From NCBI GenBank assembly GCA_032717465.1, contig CM064684.1:2045001-2109000 (forward strand): DNA of 64,000 bases, in the 5' to 3' direction. Within the stretch, counting starts at the first letter, position 1. Each line of letters begins with the position of its first letter. The stretch comes from Coenobita brevimanus. Taxonomy: Eukaryota > Arthropoda > Malacostraca > Decapoda > Coenobitidae. Below the pieces are notes generated by a model. It ran no database searches. It worked only from the letters and a program-made list of their open reading frames with translations, and was not told the DNA's origin. A program made the position numbers and the translations under genes. This document shows, piece after piece, positions 1 to 13,600 of this stretch.

Positions 1-260
1 TCTCTCTCTCTGATTGATTGATAATATTTATTGTTGTGAAAGTTACAGAGTCCTTATACAACAAAACAAGGTGGTGGGTCTTGCCACACATCTTCTTCAA
101 CAAGTAAAATGATATACAGTCAGCTGTTACTTCTTGCAAGCCTCTGGGGAGCCTGTGTATGCTGTCGGACCATGTGCATCTTCGATTCCTAGACATTTTG
201 GCATTTCTATTACATACACAAGTACAGTATTGAAAGCCCTCATATCAAAAGACGGACTCA
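1..260 (-). repeat. Possible 3' end of a retroelement with (TGAT)n/(TC)n border
   Basis: The window opens in a TC run followed by TGATTGATTGAT and AATATTTATT, which looks like the tail of a minus-strand retroelement cut by the window edge. No coding similarity was recognised, so the assignment is weak. Confidence 0.25.
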
Positions 261-299
261 ACCAAGAGTGAGTAGAGATTATTATTATTATTATTATTT

Positions 300-688
300 T
301 ATTAAAGGATATTTAGCCTACAATGGTTGGCAAATAACAAACGCATAAGAAGGTGGTTTGTGTGACTGCTTGCCATTAGCTCCGAAGTTCGAACGAAAAT
401 TTATAGGTGGAAACGTGAGCCTGGTGAGGTGTGTTAAAGGGCTAGGTGGCTGTGACGTCACATGTAAACACCCGAGTTTGTGGTCTACAAATCCGGCTCT
501 CGGCTCTCATCTCGTTATGGCAGTCCTACTAAACGTTGGATTAAGTGACAGGTGCGATAAATGCCTCTTATTTTTAAACTGATAAAACGCAATCAGCTAC
601 TTGAGTTATCCATTTCAGTTTGGACTCATTTGCAAATATTTGGCCGAATCTTGGACAAGACGAAGTAACCTAAATGTGAAGGGGCGTG
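300..688 (+). promoter_or_regulatory. VPS11: Probable VPS11 promoter/5' UTR region
   Basis: This is the only non-repetitive stretch just upstream of the 18-nt coding part of exon 1. It holds a perfect palindromic CRE (TGACGTCA, 453-460) overlapped by GTCACATG, one mismatch from the CLEAR/TFEB core GTCACGTG. No clear TATA box or initiator could be placed. The promoter assignment is positional inference. Confidence 0.4.
453..460. promoter_or_regulatory. Palindromic CRE site TGACGTCA
   Basis: An exact CREB/ATF consensus octamer lies about 230 nt upstream of the VPS11 start codon. The 3' half runs into GTCACATG, which resembles the lysosomal CLEAR element but lacks the CACGTG core. The site is seen directly; its function is inferred. 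Confidence 0.4.
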
Positions 689-706
689 ATGGCAGCATTG
701 TTGCAG
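689..706 (+). CDS. VPS11: VPS11 exon 1 (coding part, residues 1-6)
   Basis: ATG GCA GCA TTG TTG CAG is followed by the donor GTAATT. It encodes MAALLQ, directly comparable to the MAAYLQ start of vertebrate VPS11, which is followed there by WRRF as here by WRKF. The start sits in a fair context (G at -3, G at +4). It ends in phase 0, as required by exon 2. Confidence 0.85.
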
Positions 707-3700
707 GTAATTATATTAATTTTCCAGTTTTTTCCTCCACTTACACCCTCTGAGTTTATCCAAAGTTTATATTTATTGATGTAGCGTCAATCCTTGTATG
801 AGTTAATGTTGGAATACGTGTAATTTTGTAGATAAAGGATATGTTGTATTTTGTAATAACGCGCACTCTTGTTTCCAAAATCGCATTTGCTTTCTCCTCC
901 AGTATCAAGTGGCCTGCATATTAACAATCAGAAACTGGTAATGAACTTCCAGATTTTGATATAACCATAAATGCTCATGTATTATCTTCCAGTCTTTCTG
1001 TAATTAGTTATTACAAATAACATCAGGAGAAAATTTTACCACACAGGTGCAGCATTAATTAAAGCCTACACAAACATACAAGACCCTCATCCCAATATAT
1101 CAAATTAACGGATGCTAACTATATAATGATCAGTTACTATTTGTCTTTTTTTTTTTCTGGTGATTCAGGAAACAACAAATATTCTATGTAGGCCTATTCT
1201 CTTAGGATATGTAGAAGACCCGTGTCTGTGTGGTAGTGTATTACAGGTAATAAGATTAGCTTTGCAGAAAACTGACCAACTCAGACTTGTAATCTGATCT
1301 GATCTAACAAATACAGTGGTAAGTAGGATACTGGTATATGGTCCTGGTCAGGTTTAAGTAGGACTCATCATCATCAAAGCAACTATCCCTTCCATTGGAA
1401 CAGCAAAGTGAAACCAGCAGCAAATAGTCTGTGCATAGGGGAAAAAAAAGAAAGAAAATAACACAAAACATTCTGGAAATAAAATAATCTAAGCTTCTTT
1501 TGGTGATGCCCCTAAAATACTGTGCCATTTTATCCTTGCAGTTGTTTTGGTAATTTTTTTGTTTCAGTCCACATTTGACTGCCATAAATCTATAGTTTAT
1601 CCCCCTGTCTTTGATATATATTTATATATATATTTTTTTTATTCATTTCCATCAGAAATTACCAGTTCTTGAGATTCCATCTCCCTCCACAAAGTACCCT
1701 ACATTACAGGCCATTTTAGACATTAACTGGTAATTTTCTTCTTTTTGCCCATACTTGATTTAGCAGTAAATCTGGTTTCCCCCCTTTTCTTTTTTATGTA
1801 CCATATTTTGTTCAGTTTTACCATCATTATCATTGGAATTGACCTTTTTTTTTTTTTTCTTTATAACTCCCGCCTCCCAATATAATTGAATTACAACTAA
1901 TGTTTATCATTAAAACCCCACATTACCCAGCCAAGACCCCATGCAGTTCAGTCCAAACCAAAACAAACCCCAACCTTACCTTAGTTATTTACCTCACATT
2001 CCTAAATAACAAGAGCAGGAATGAATGTGCTGTTACTCACTGAAGCCCTGGCAAAACTGCCAGAAAGGAACAAGACGGCATTTCCTGTTATCCACCAATG
2101 GGATTTAATAAAGAAGAAAATAATGTAGAACTCAGATATAGCCTTCATTGAAGTTCTGCTAGTAGCTATAATTTACAAGAGTCATGTGCACTCTCAGCCT
2201 GAATATTGCCTTCCTTGTGGTGTGGATGTGGAGAAGTTGCACTAAAACGACTGAACAAAATTCAGAACAAAGCTGTAAGAATAATCAGTAACCCAGCAGT
2301 TACAAATCAACTATACCTTCCCTACAAGTAAGATGTTATGTTGCCTTACCTGCACTATTTTACAGATACTTATACTTTTATGGCAAATGCTCAGACGAAG
2401 TTGCATCCATTGTGCCACCTCTCCACACCTTCCCCCGTGCTACATGAGCATCCGATAGCACTCATGACTTGACTGTCACATTGCCATATTGCAGAAATTC
2501 TGCCTGTCAGAATCCCTTTATTCTTAGAACTTCTTTTTGCAACTTACTTCCCCAGATTAGTTTCCCCCCAGACATCAACCTTCAACAGCTCAAATCCAAC
2601 TGTTAACTACACCATTTTTTATGAATGGAAGACATCTGTAATCTGTAGTATGGATTATTTTTTCCTTCCTCTGTTCATCAGTTAAAAAAAAAAAAAAAAA
2701 GTGATTTCAGGACATGTGAAACAAGCAGAGGAAAACTGTGCAGCCGCACTCCACAGCAGGTAGTGAAATCTAGGGTTATATGCTATTATTGGAAAGTGGA
2801 ATGCAAACCCCCAATTTTCAGCGATAATTTCTGGTGCGCAGGATGAAGATGAAACATACTTCATCTGGCCTTCCTATACAGTCCCAGAAGACACACTGTA
2901 TTGTGGGATGCTGGCTAACCATTCTTAATAACCGCAGATGTTTCTTAATTGACTGTCAGAAACTAGGGGTTTGGATTCCACTGTGCAATTCAAGGCTTAA
3001 GCATTTGACCCCTAGAGGCTCACAGCAAATGGATGTAACATCTAAATGTACCAAAGAATAATTTTGTGTAACAGTTCTCTCAGTTAGAACTCCTTCTCCT
3101 CATCCCCCTGGAATAAAGCCATGTTTTGTTCACCCAGAGCAAGCAAAAGAGTGCAAAAAGAATTAGATTGAAGTTTCTGTTCATGACCTTTTCACATTGT
3201 CACGGTGCTCTTTCTGGATCCAAAATGTTCTTATGGTTATAAGATGCATAGGAGAAGCAAGCTGAACAGAAGGACCCAGAAGTAACAAATAATTATAATG
3301 AAATTGTAAGATTGGTTGCACTACTGTGGGGATGTCTGATTTATTTTATACCTGTTATACCCAGAGTTTTGTGCAGCGTAGAAGGTAATTTTCAAACTGT
3401 AGGGGTTAAATATAGACTTCATTAAACCATTCACACTAACAGGTCTCTCCAAGCAAAAGGATGTCTGACAATATCAGGAGTAAAGTACAGTACTGTACAA
3501 TATACAGGCATACTTCATGTTATGATAGTTGCTGGAAGGCTGATCAGAAATTGAACACATTGCATGTACAACATGGGTTCAGTGGAGATACATTTCTGGA
3601 AATGGTCAGCCACACTGCATAACTGTATAGAGTACATTGTTTCCAACTCACTTAAACTGGTAGTTTTTCACCTAACTACACTTTACTTGAGGTGGCCTGC

Positions 3701-4634
3701 AGTCCTACTGAACCCAGGTTCAAATCCCCGTTGAGGCAGGGAACAGTTTTAGGATTTGAATTTGATGAAATCAGACTTTACTGATCTACCAGACGACCCG
3801 CCGACATGTCATAAAAATACCCCTGATAGTACCAATACACCAGTCCTGTATGAGACAGCCCTAGCATGTATTCAATAATGACGGTGGGTGTTAGTGCCGA
3901 AGTGGTGACATGTAGAGGTGTATAGTATGTAGGAGGACTACTGGGGCTTGAAAGCAGGCTGTGAAGCCTATGCCAAGAGTTGGGGGGGGGAGAACGCTGC
4001 TTTGAGTGGAGCATCACACTATTACTTCATCACTGTCATTGACACAGTGATCAATTTTATAGGCCATCATGGAACAGACGACATACGTTTGTGTGTATAC
4101 ATTCACATAAGCAAAAATGGTGACTGTACATTGGTAAAATTGTGCTAAAATCATTTCAGAAGGGATCTTAGGGGTCATATAAGAAAAATGGTGAAAGTAC
4201 ATTTTAAAAGTGGTGCTGATATCTTAAAATTTTTAAAGAGATTGGTCTTTTAATGGTCAGTCATAAAGCAAGCTATGCCTATATAAGACAGTCTTGAAGA
4301 GGTATGTAAATGTACAGTACTGTAATAACACTAGGTAGTTAAAAATAGCCATGAGGAATGCAGTACAGTACCACCATCAGCCTTGGGTGTAAATCATGTT
4401 ACATTGCGAGATGGAGCAATACCTCACAGGAAACACCATTGATTTGTATATCATGTTTCTCCCACAGTGGCGAAAATTCAGCTTCTTCGATGTCAAGGCC
4501 AATGTTGATGGTGGGAAGTTGGCAGAGGCAGTGAAGGTGAGTTATCATCGTTATCATCACTTTCATTATCATCCTTATCATAAACCACTTTCCCAGTATC
4601 TTACACTACAGTCCTTGTTATTAGTAACCATTTT

Positions 4635-4665
<31 letters not shown>

Positions 4666-7600
4666 GAGTCCTCTAATTTTTCTTTCATATTGATGTCACA
4701 CAGTAATTGTTCAAAGTACAGTAAAAGTCCAATTCTTCGGCATCCAATTCCCCGGCAAATCTGACATTTCGGCAGTTTTGAGAAATAGTCCCATTTACGA
4801 AAATCTCTGATTGTTCGGCAGATTTTCCAATTTTTTTCCGCCCCTCTACTGCTGGGGACTTCTTCCAGCAGTAGCAGACTCCAATCAACCCCTTCTATTG
4901 TACATATGTAAATAAGGAACCTACTATAAGTTTAGGTAAGTCATTTAAACTTGTAGGCCTACTGTATCATTACATTTATATACAGTCTATCTATCTATTG
5001 CCAGACGCCTCAATCCCGTTTGGGGTGGCCACAAACAAATCGCCTCCAAGTCGCCCTGTCCCCCGCCATTTCACTGCCCTGCTCCCAATTCACACCCCCC
5101 TCTCTCATATACCTCTCCACCCCATCCCTCCATCTCATCCTCGGCCTCCCCCTCCCTCTTCCCCCCTCCACCTCACTCACATACACTCTCTTTGTCAGTC
5201 TTTCACCCTCCATCCTCTCCACATGGCCAAACCACCTCAGTGTGTTCCTCATAACGCTTCCTATCACATCCACATCCACACCACAACGCTCCTTTATATC
5301 CTCATTCGTCAGCCTGTCTCTCCACGTGACGCCACAGGCTCCTCTTAAATAACTCATTTCCACTGCTCTCACTCTTGACTTGTGTCCTTCCAGCAATGTC
5401 CAAGCTTCACTTCCGTACGTTAGAGTTGGTATCACAATACTGTCATGTAGTAACTTTTTCACTTCCATGCTCACTTCCCTGTTTCTTATCACTGCTTTCA
5501 AGGAACCAGCAACCTTTCTTCCCTGCTGTACCCTTTCAAGCAGTTCACCCTCCAAACCTCCATCCTTACTCATCACACTACCCAAATACTTAAACGTACT
5601 CACATTTCCCAATTCCTCACCATCTAACCTCGCTGTACATTCACTAACTTCACCTCTCTCAAAAACCATCACTTTACTCTTCCCTACATTCACCTTTAGG
5701 TTCCGTTTCTTACACACTCTCTCAAACTCATCCACCAAGCCTTGCAGCTCCCCTTCGTCTTCACTCAACAACACAGTATCATCTGCAAACAACAGTACAG
5801 GGAGTTTCCAAACACTATCCTCTCTCACCAGAGCCACTCCAACATCCACTACTCTACCTTGTACCTCTTTTATTACCCCATCCATGTACAGACTGAACAA
5901 CCATGGAGACATGACACATCCCTGTTTCAAACCAACTTTCAAAGAGAAAAATTCACTTAGTTCACCATCCACATGCACTGCAGCCTTCGCACCATCGTAC
6001 ATACTCTTCACAGCATTCAGTAACTTCCCATCTACTCCATATATTCTTAACACTTTCCACAATCCTTGTCTATCCACCCTGTCATATGCTTTCTCCAAAT
6101 CCATGAAAGCCGCATACAACTTCTTTCCCTTCTCTAGAAACTTTTCCACTAAAGATCTAAGAATGAATATCTGATCTACACAACCTGTTCCCTTCCTAAA
6201 GCCTCCCTGTTCTTCTCCAACTAATTTCTCTGTTCTTTCTCTAACTCTGTCTATAAGTATCCTACCATACACTTTTCCTATTATACTAAGAAGACAAATG
6301 CCCCTATGATTACCACACACTTCTTTTCCCCTTTTCCTTTGTACAAGGGAATAATTATACCTGACTTCCAATCCTCCGGGACTCTACCTTCCTCCCAGGC
6401 CAATCTGCACATCTTCCACATCCATTCTACTACTATCTCTCCCCATGCTTCAGCATTTCACCACACACTCCATCAATTCCTGGGGCTTTCCCCGATTTAA
6501 CTTTCTTCATTGCTTCCACAACTTCTATCCTACTGATTTCTTCCTGTCTTCTCACCTCCCTCCTTCTCCCAGCCATTCCCCAGCCACTTATACTCGCATT
6601 ACTTCCATCCTCTACGTTCAACAATTCCTTAAAGTGTTCTCTCCATCTGCTCACTTTTTCTCCCTTCTCCACTAGTAATCTACCATTTTTATCTTTCACT
6701 CCCCTGCTAACTTCACTTCCACCCTGTCTTACTCTTTTCACTTCTCTCCAGAACATTTTCTTACAGTCCCTCCACTTTATACTCAAATTCCTTCCAAATT
6801 CCTCATCCACTCTCTTCTTACTCTCTCTTACTAATCTTTTCACCTCTCTCTTCCTTTCCACATATAACTCTCTCTTCCGCCTCTCAACTTCTTCCACGCC
6901 CCTATTTCTCACCCATTCATTGTATGCTTTCTTCTTTTGTGCCACAGCCTGTTTCACCTCTTCAGTCCACCACGCTGTTCCTTGCACCCCCCTCCGCCTT
7001 CTCTTCCTTCCACACACCACATCACATGCTGCACATATTTCTTCTGTAAATATCTTACACACACCTTCCACGTCTCCCATCTGCTCCAATTCATATTTGC
7101 CCAATCGTTCCTCCACTTCTCTCTTACACTCTGCCTTGTTCTCATCCTCTTGTAACCTTTCCACTCTCCTTGCAACTACTCCTTCCTCTCGTCTTTCCCT
7201 TCTTCTATTCCTCCATCTCACTTGCATCCTAATTCTGGCCACCACCAAGTAGTGGTCAGAAAGTCCACTCCCCCAACCTCTATACACTCTTGCATCCTTT
7301 ACACATCTTCGCATCCTTTCATCCACACACACATAATCAATCATTGCCTTCCTTTCATTCAGTTCACCACCCACCCTTCTCATCACTCGCCATGTATACC
7401 TGTGGATCATTTTATGCCTGAAGAGGGTATTGGCTATCACCAACCCCCTCCCAGCACAAATGTCCACTAACGCACTGCCATTCTCATCTATCGCAGCAGG
7501 CACACCCCACTCACCAACTATTCCATCTACCTTCACATTCCCCACTTTACCATTCATATCACCAATCAAAAACACTCTCTCATTCCTTCCAAACTTTTCC

Positions 7601-10600
7601 ATGCACATTTCCACATTTGTCCAGAACTCTTCTCTCACTCTTCTAGCACGATCTTGCGTTGGCGCATACACACACACAATCGCCCATATTTGTATTTCAA
7701 CTTTCAACTTTACCCACACAATCCTTGACCCAACTGATCCATACTGTCTTATGCTCTTCTTCCATCTTTTACTCACAACTATACACACTCCTTCCTTTGC
7801 CTTCTGATCCTCATCTACTCCTGCACATATACCCCGTCCATACTCCCATTCTCTAACACTTTCTCCTCTCCATTTTGTTTCAGTTATTCCACATACATCC
7901 ACTTTCGCACCCTCAAGCACCTGGACAATCTCTCTCTCTTTCACCTCATCATTCGCTCCTCTTACATTCCATGTACTCATTACCAAGTCCTTTGTCCGGT
8001 CCTGGGTCGTCATCGTTTGGTCAGTATGTTCACTAATTTCTTTATTTTTCATATTCATGTATAGTACTGTATTCATTATAGTATTGTACAGTATCAAACA
8101 GTACACAGTACTCTCTCCAAACACATTTGTAATGATATGAGTAGTGATGATAATGTTCATCGAAACAGATAAGGTACTGAGTGGGTAGAGTTTTTGATAA
8201 TTCGACAGTTTTGATATTTCGGCACTTGCCTGGTCCCATAGATGCCGAAAAATAGAACTTCTACTGTACAGGGTTGAGACACATGTCATTTTGTAAATAT
8301 GGACTGTAATTTGTTTTAAATTTAACATGGGATTCAAAAGTGAATATTGGAAAAAATAATTATGATGGTACATTCTTTTATGGTACAGTATTTATTTCTT
8401 AATCATAATAAAAATTGTAGTTTATAATCTTTTAAAATTTAACAAACTGTGGCATACTGTATGGTAATCATTAATATAGGTTAATAAATTTAATAATAGG
8501 GAAGCTGAAGAAAGTGTTTACATTGAACATTACTTGATGCAAATTCATTGGTAGAATATAAGTTTTAATAGAATATAATTATGTTATGTCTACCCACACC
8601 CTTACATCCACATGCACGTTCTCTAACATACTCACATCCCTACAGTTGTACACCAATACCCATATATACTTACATTCACACTCTTATAATCCCATTCACA
8701 TTCACAATCCCATTCACACACAATCCCATTCACACTCACATAATCCCATTCATACCCACATAGTCCCACACACTGACACACTTTTACATTTACCCGAGAA
8801 ATTTCAATATCCACATCCATACTAACAGACAGTAACTAATCCTTCTTTGTTGTACAGGATGCATACATTACGTGTGCGTGTGGGGGCCGAGGGCGGGTGT
8901 ATGTGGGAGACTCTGTGGGCTGTGTACACTCCCTGACCCGACAGCTGCGCCTCTCGTCCTTCAGCGCCCACTCCCCCCACCCCCTCACCTCCATCACAGC
9001 TCTCGACAATGCAGCAATACTCGTCACTGTAGCGGTACGAGACACACAGACAGACAAACCACCAGAGACAGAGACAGATATACAAACAGACCAACACAGA
9101 TAGACAGACAGACAGACAGAATTACAGTACAGTACATTATCAGTTTTCTGATGTATGTATTGAGAGAGACAGAATGGATTATACTGTATTTATCCTTCCA
9201 TACAGTAGGTACGGTACTTAAGTTGTGCTCATTGTGTATGAGAGAGAGAGAGGTGGGGGAATTTTCTGTATAAGTACATAATTGTCGTAAAGTGAGAGAG
9301 AGAGACCAGAAAATCGTCTTGATCGGTAATAGTAGAACCTCAGTAAGCATTTTTATTTTTTGTCAAAGCAAAAAATGAAAATCAGATAGCTATAGTCCAT
9401 TCCAAATTCGAATTATGGTATTTTGTTCAGTGTCAGAGCTCACACTCTTCCACAGTAACCATGCTACCTCACCCAAAACAGAAGCTGACTCCAAATTAGA
9501 ATGTAAGTTTGGTATGGTAGTGGAGTTAGAGGGAGGGAGTGATATATATAATCAGGTATGAAAAAGTACAAAAACCAGGATGAGTGTAATTTTAATAAAT
9601 GGTGTGTTTTCTCATCTTAAATGTCAGGACTAACTTGCCTAGCCCTGGGTTCCTACGTTCCTCATTAGGCTACAGAGGACTGGATGATGGATGGATGGAT
9701 GGTGTGTTTTCATTTGACTAAGATCCCTAACCCCTTTCAGCTCAAATAATGGCCAGGTGAAATCAGACTTGAGGATAAATTTGACTAGTAACCAAGGAGA
9801 CCCATTTCTGCCTCCTAACTAAGACCTATCAACTTTTACCCAACTACCACATAGTACAGTATTCATGTTGTAACAGTACCCTAGTCCTGTGAGATGCAAA
9901 CAAGCTGACTGTGGTATGGAATTGACTATAAAACAACTTGTAATTAATGAGGACTTTCTTTGTACCCCCTAAAATTCCCCTGCAGGATGGTGAAGAAAAT
10001 GAGGCCTCAGAGGTGAAAGTGTGGGCCCCCGACAAGACTGACGAAGGTACCCCGAGCCAGCCCCGCCTCCTGCGCACCATCCGCCCCGATCCCCGCCCCT
10101 CCTCCCAGACTCAGGCCAAGCAGGGCGGGGCAGCTAAAGTGCCAAAGGTCACCGCTCTGGCAGTGCATCCCAACTTGTCTCTCCTGGCACTAGGCTTCTC
10201 AGATGGTGCTATTATGCTGTATAGAGGTATGGTCAAAATATATATAAGGTAGCAGTGTGTGTGTGTGGGTGTGGGTGTGGGTGTGTGTGTGTGGGTGTGT
10301 TTAGGTATGCTCGCTTGCAAGGGGGAGAGAGAGAAGGAAGGAAGCCTGTATGTGGTATGTGAAAAGCAGTGGAATTAAACATTAGCTGTAGAGAGAAAGA
10401 ATAGGAAGGACATATATAGCCTGGAAGAAGAGGGTGGTACAGTACATTTGCGAGAGAGAAGACGGAGAAAGACTGTGTTGTGTAAGAAGAGAGTGGTACA
10501 GTGCATTTGTCAGAGAGAGAGAAGAAAATATATATATTTTATTGTATAAACAGATTATTTAATTCAACTTTAGGGGGGCCTCTTATAACAGAGAATTTAA

Positions 10601-13600
10601 AGTAACATTAACACATTCCCCAGGTGAGGTGAGCCGAGAACGAGGCAGCAAGCCCAAAGTTGTGGTGACGGTGTCGAGTGGGGTGACATCACTGCACCTG
10701 CGCCACACACCACGTGCCACACACCTCTTCCTTACCACCCACACACACACGTACTGCATCAATGCTACTCTCCGCGACAAGGAGACAACAGTAGGTTACA
10801 GTAATTTGGGGAAGATATTAATGGATGAGTGGGAATGGATCTATCTATCTATCTATCTATCTATTGCCAGACGCCTCAATCCCGTTTGGGGTGGCCACAA
10901 ACAAATCGCCTCCAAGTCACCCTGTCCCTCGCCATTTCACTGCCCTGCTCCCAACTCACACCCCCCTCTCTCATATACCTCTCCACCCCATCCCTCCATC
11001 TCATCCTCGGCCTCCCCCTCCCTCTTCCCCCCTCCACCTCACTCACATACACTCTCTTCATTAGTCTTTCACCCTCCATCCTCTCCACATGGCCAAATGG
11101 ATAAAGTTGAAAATATTACGGGAAAACCTATATTTAAAATGATTTGGTGACACGGAAAGTTGAAGGGATGTGAATGTTGGCATAAAAAGAAGAGTACAGT
11201 AAGCCCCCACGTTTGGCGATCCAATTAGTCTGGCGAAACTACCGCCAAATTCGAATTTCGCCAAACACGAGTTCTTTTTACCATATAAATTGCCTATAAA
11301 GTGCCTCAATCAGTCTTTGGTCATTGCCAAAGTCCCCCTTTTGACCCCTAAAACACCATCTTTCGAGCTGAAATAAAATCTTTAGCCTTCACATATTAAT
11401 ACACATGTAGAAAACAGACCAATAAACAATAAATAAAGCTAATAAGACATGATATAAAGGTTGTAACTAACCGTAAATAGAGTGAAGATAGGCTTGCTTG
11501 GCTGGGGACGTCGGAGTGGCAGTGGGGGCAGCTTAGTTGCTACCACCACTTTCCTCATCACTCTCCCCCTCCTCCCCCATAACCCCCTTAGCAACCATTT
11601 GTCTCGCTTGATCATCCACTTCATCGAAGCCAGAAAAGGCAGCATCCAGCTTAAAGAGGGCAGCGAAGCTTGGCTGGGGAGGTTGGGGTGGCTGGGGAGG
11701 TTGGGATGGCTGGGGAGGTTGCGGCTGTTCTTGTGGCTGTTCTTGTGGCTGCTTTTGGGGCTGTTCTTGTGGCACATCGAGTGGGGGGGGTTATCAATGA
11801 TTTCACAGTTATCATCGTCTACGGGAATGGTGGCAATGACGTCTTGGATATTGCGTTGTCTGTCCAGATTCTCTAAGAAAAACTTTGTTATTTTTGCCTG
11901 CTTTGACATTTTCAATTTTTCTTGATATTGTTCAACGTGCAGCCGCCAGGGGACCGCCAAGTTTGAATTCAAATCGCCAAGTGCGCATTCGGTGGTCCGT
12001 GGCCACCCTACCGCCAAAAGTGAGTTTCGCCAAGTTGAAATTCGCCAAACGAGGGGACTTACTGTAATGAATTTTGAGGGCTGTGAATGAAGGAATGGTT
12101 GGGACTGAGTGAAACTGAAAATATTATGAAAACATTGACCATAAAATGAAGCAGGAATTTTAGTAATGTTAATGAGTGAGTGAGATTGGTTGAGAGGATG
12201 GAGGGTGAAAGACTGACGAAGAGAGTGTATGTGAGTGAGGTGGAGGGGGGAAGAGGGAGGGGGAGGCCGAGGATGAGATGGAGGGATGGGGTGGAGAGGT
12301 ATATGAGAGAGGGGGGTGTGAGTTGGGAGCAGGGCAGTGAAATGGCGGGGGACAGGGCGACTTGGAGGCGATTTGTTTGTGGCCACCCCAAACGGGATTG
12401 AGGCGTCTGGCAATAGATAGATAGATAGATAGAGATTGGTTGAAGTTAAAAGTACTTTTGAATAATATATATATAAAAAAAGGAATATCTGGGGATGTGA
12501 ATGGGTGAACAGAAACGATTCCAACTGAAATGTGGAAAATTTGGACATAAAGACATGGAAATTGGGATCCTTTAATGTAGGTGGTCCAAACAGAAACAGC
12601 ATAGGCCAGTTTATTTACTTATTTTTACGTAAACCAGAAGAACTGCTTGTTGCAAAAAATGAAGCAGGTTGGAGTAAAAAGTAACCCTGAGTTATCTATC
12701 TATCGCCAGACGCCTCAATCCCGTTTGGGGTGGCCACAAACAAATCGCCTCCAAGTCGCCCTGTCCCCCGCCATTTCACTGCCCTGCTCCCAACTCACAC
12801 CCCCCTCTCTCATATACCTCTCCACCCCATCCCTCCATCTCATCCTCGGCCTCCCCCTCCCTCTTCCCCCCTCCACCTCACTCACATACACTCTCTTCGT
12901 CAGTCTTTCACCCTCCATCCTCTTCACATGGCCAATCCACCTCAGTGTGTTCCTCATAACGCTTCCTATCACATCCACATCCACACCACAACGCTCCTTT
13001 ATATCCTCATTCGTCAGCCTGTCTCTCCATGTGACTCCACAGGCTCCTCTTAAATAACTCATTTCCACTGCTCTCACTCTTGACTTGTGTCCTTCCTACA
13101 ATGTCCAAGCTTCACTTCCGTACGTTAGAGTTGGTATCACAATACTGTCATGTAGTAACTTTTTCACTTCCATGCTCACTTCCCTGTTTCTTATCACTGC
13201 TTTCAAGGAACCAGCAACCTTTCTTCCCTGCTGTACCCTTTCAAGCACTTCACCCTCCAAACCTCCATCCTTACTCATCACACTACCCTGAGTTATACTG
13301 GTGGATAATATGTTCGTAAACTCTGCCCTTGAGATGAAGTTAGTGTTCCACTGTGAAAGACTACCATATCATCTTAAAGCAGAAATATATTTAACCCTAG
13401 AAGGCATGAATTATGTCTAAATTTGTAGTGAGTCATAGTAGTATTGCTGGTATTTTCTATATTATCATGTGATTGTTTCATTGTTAAATTGCTGATGCAT
13501 TAACTGTTTTCACATAGCCCATAAACAGTTAGAATTTCCGGCACCTAAACCTAATTGTCAGGTATATGCGAAAATATAATGTGGGAAGTTAAGTATGTCC

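Noticed and set aside
4396..4467. Upstream extension of VPS11 exon 2 with an in-frame ATG
   Set aside because: The sequence before 4468 is a branch/polypyrimidine/CAG acceptor. MAALLQ at 689 supplies a conserved start.
5380..6174. Long + strand ORF opposite the LINE-A RT
   Set aside because: Antisense shadow of the RT frame; the same shadow recurs in every LINE-A copy.
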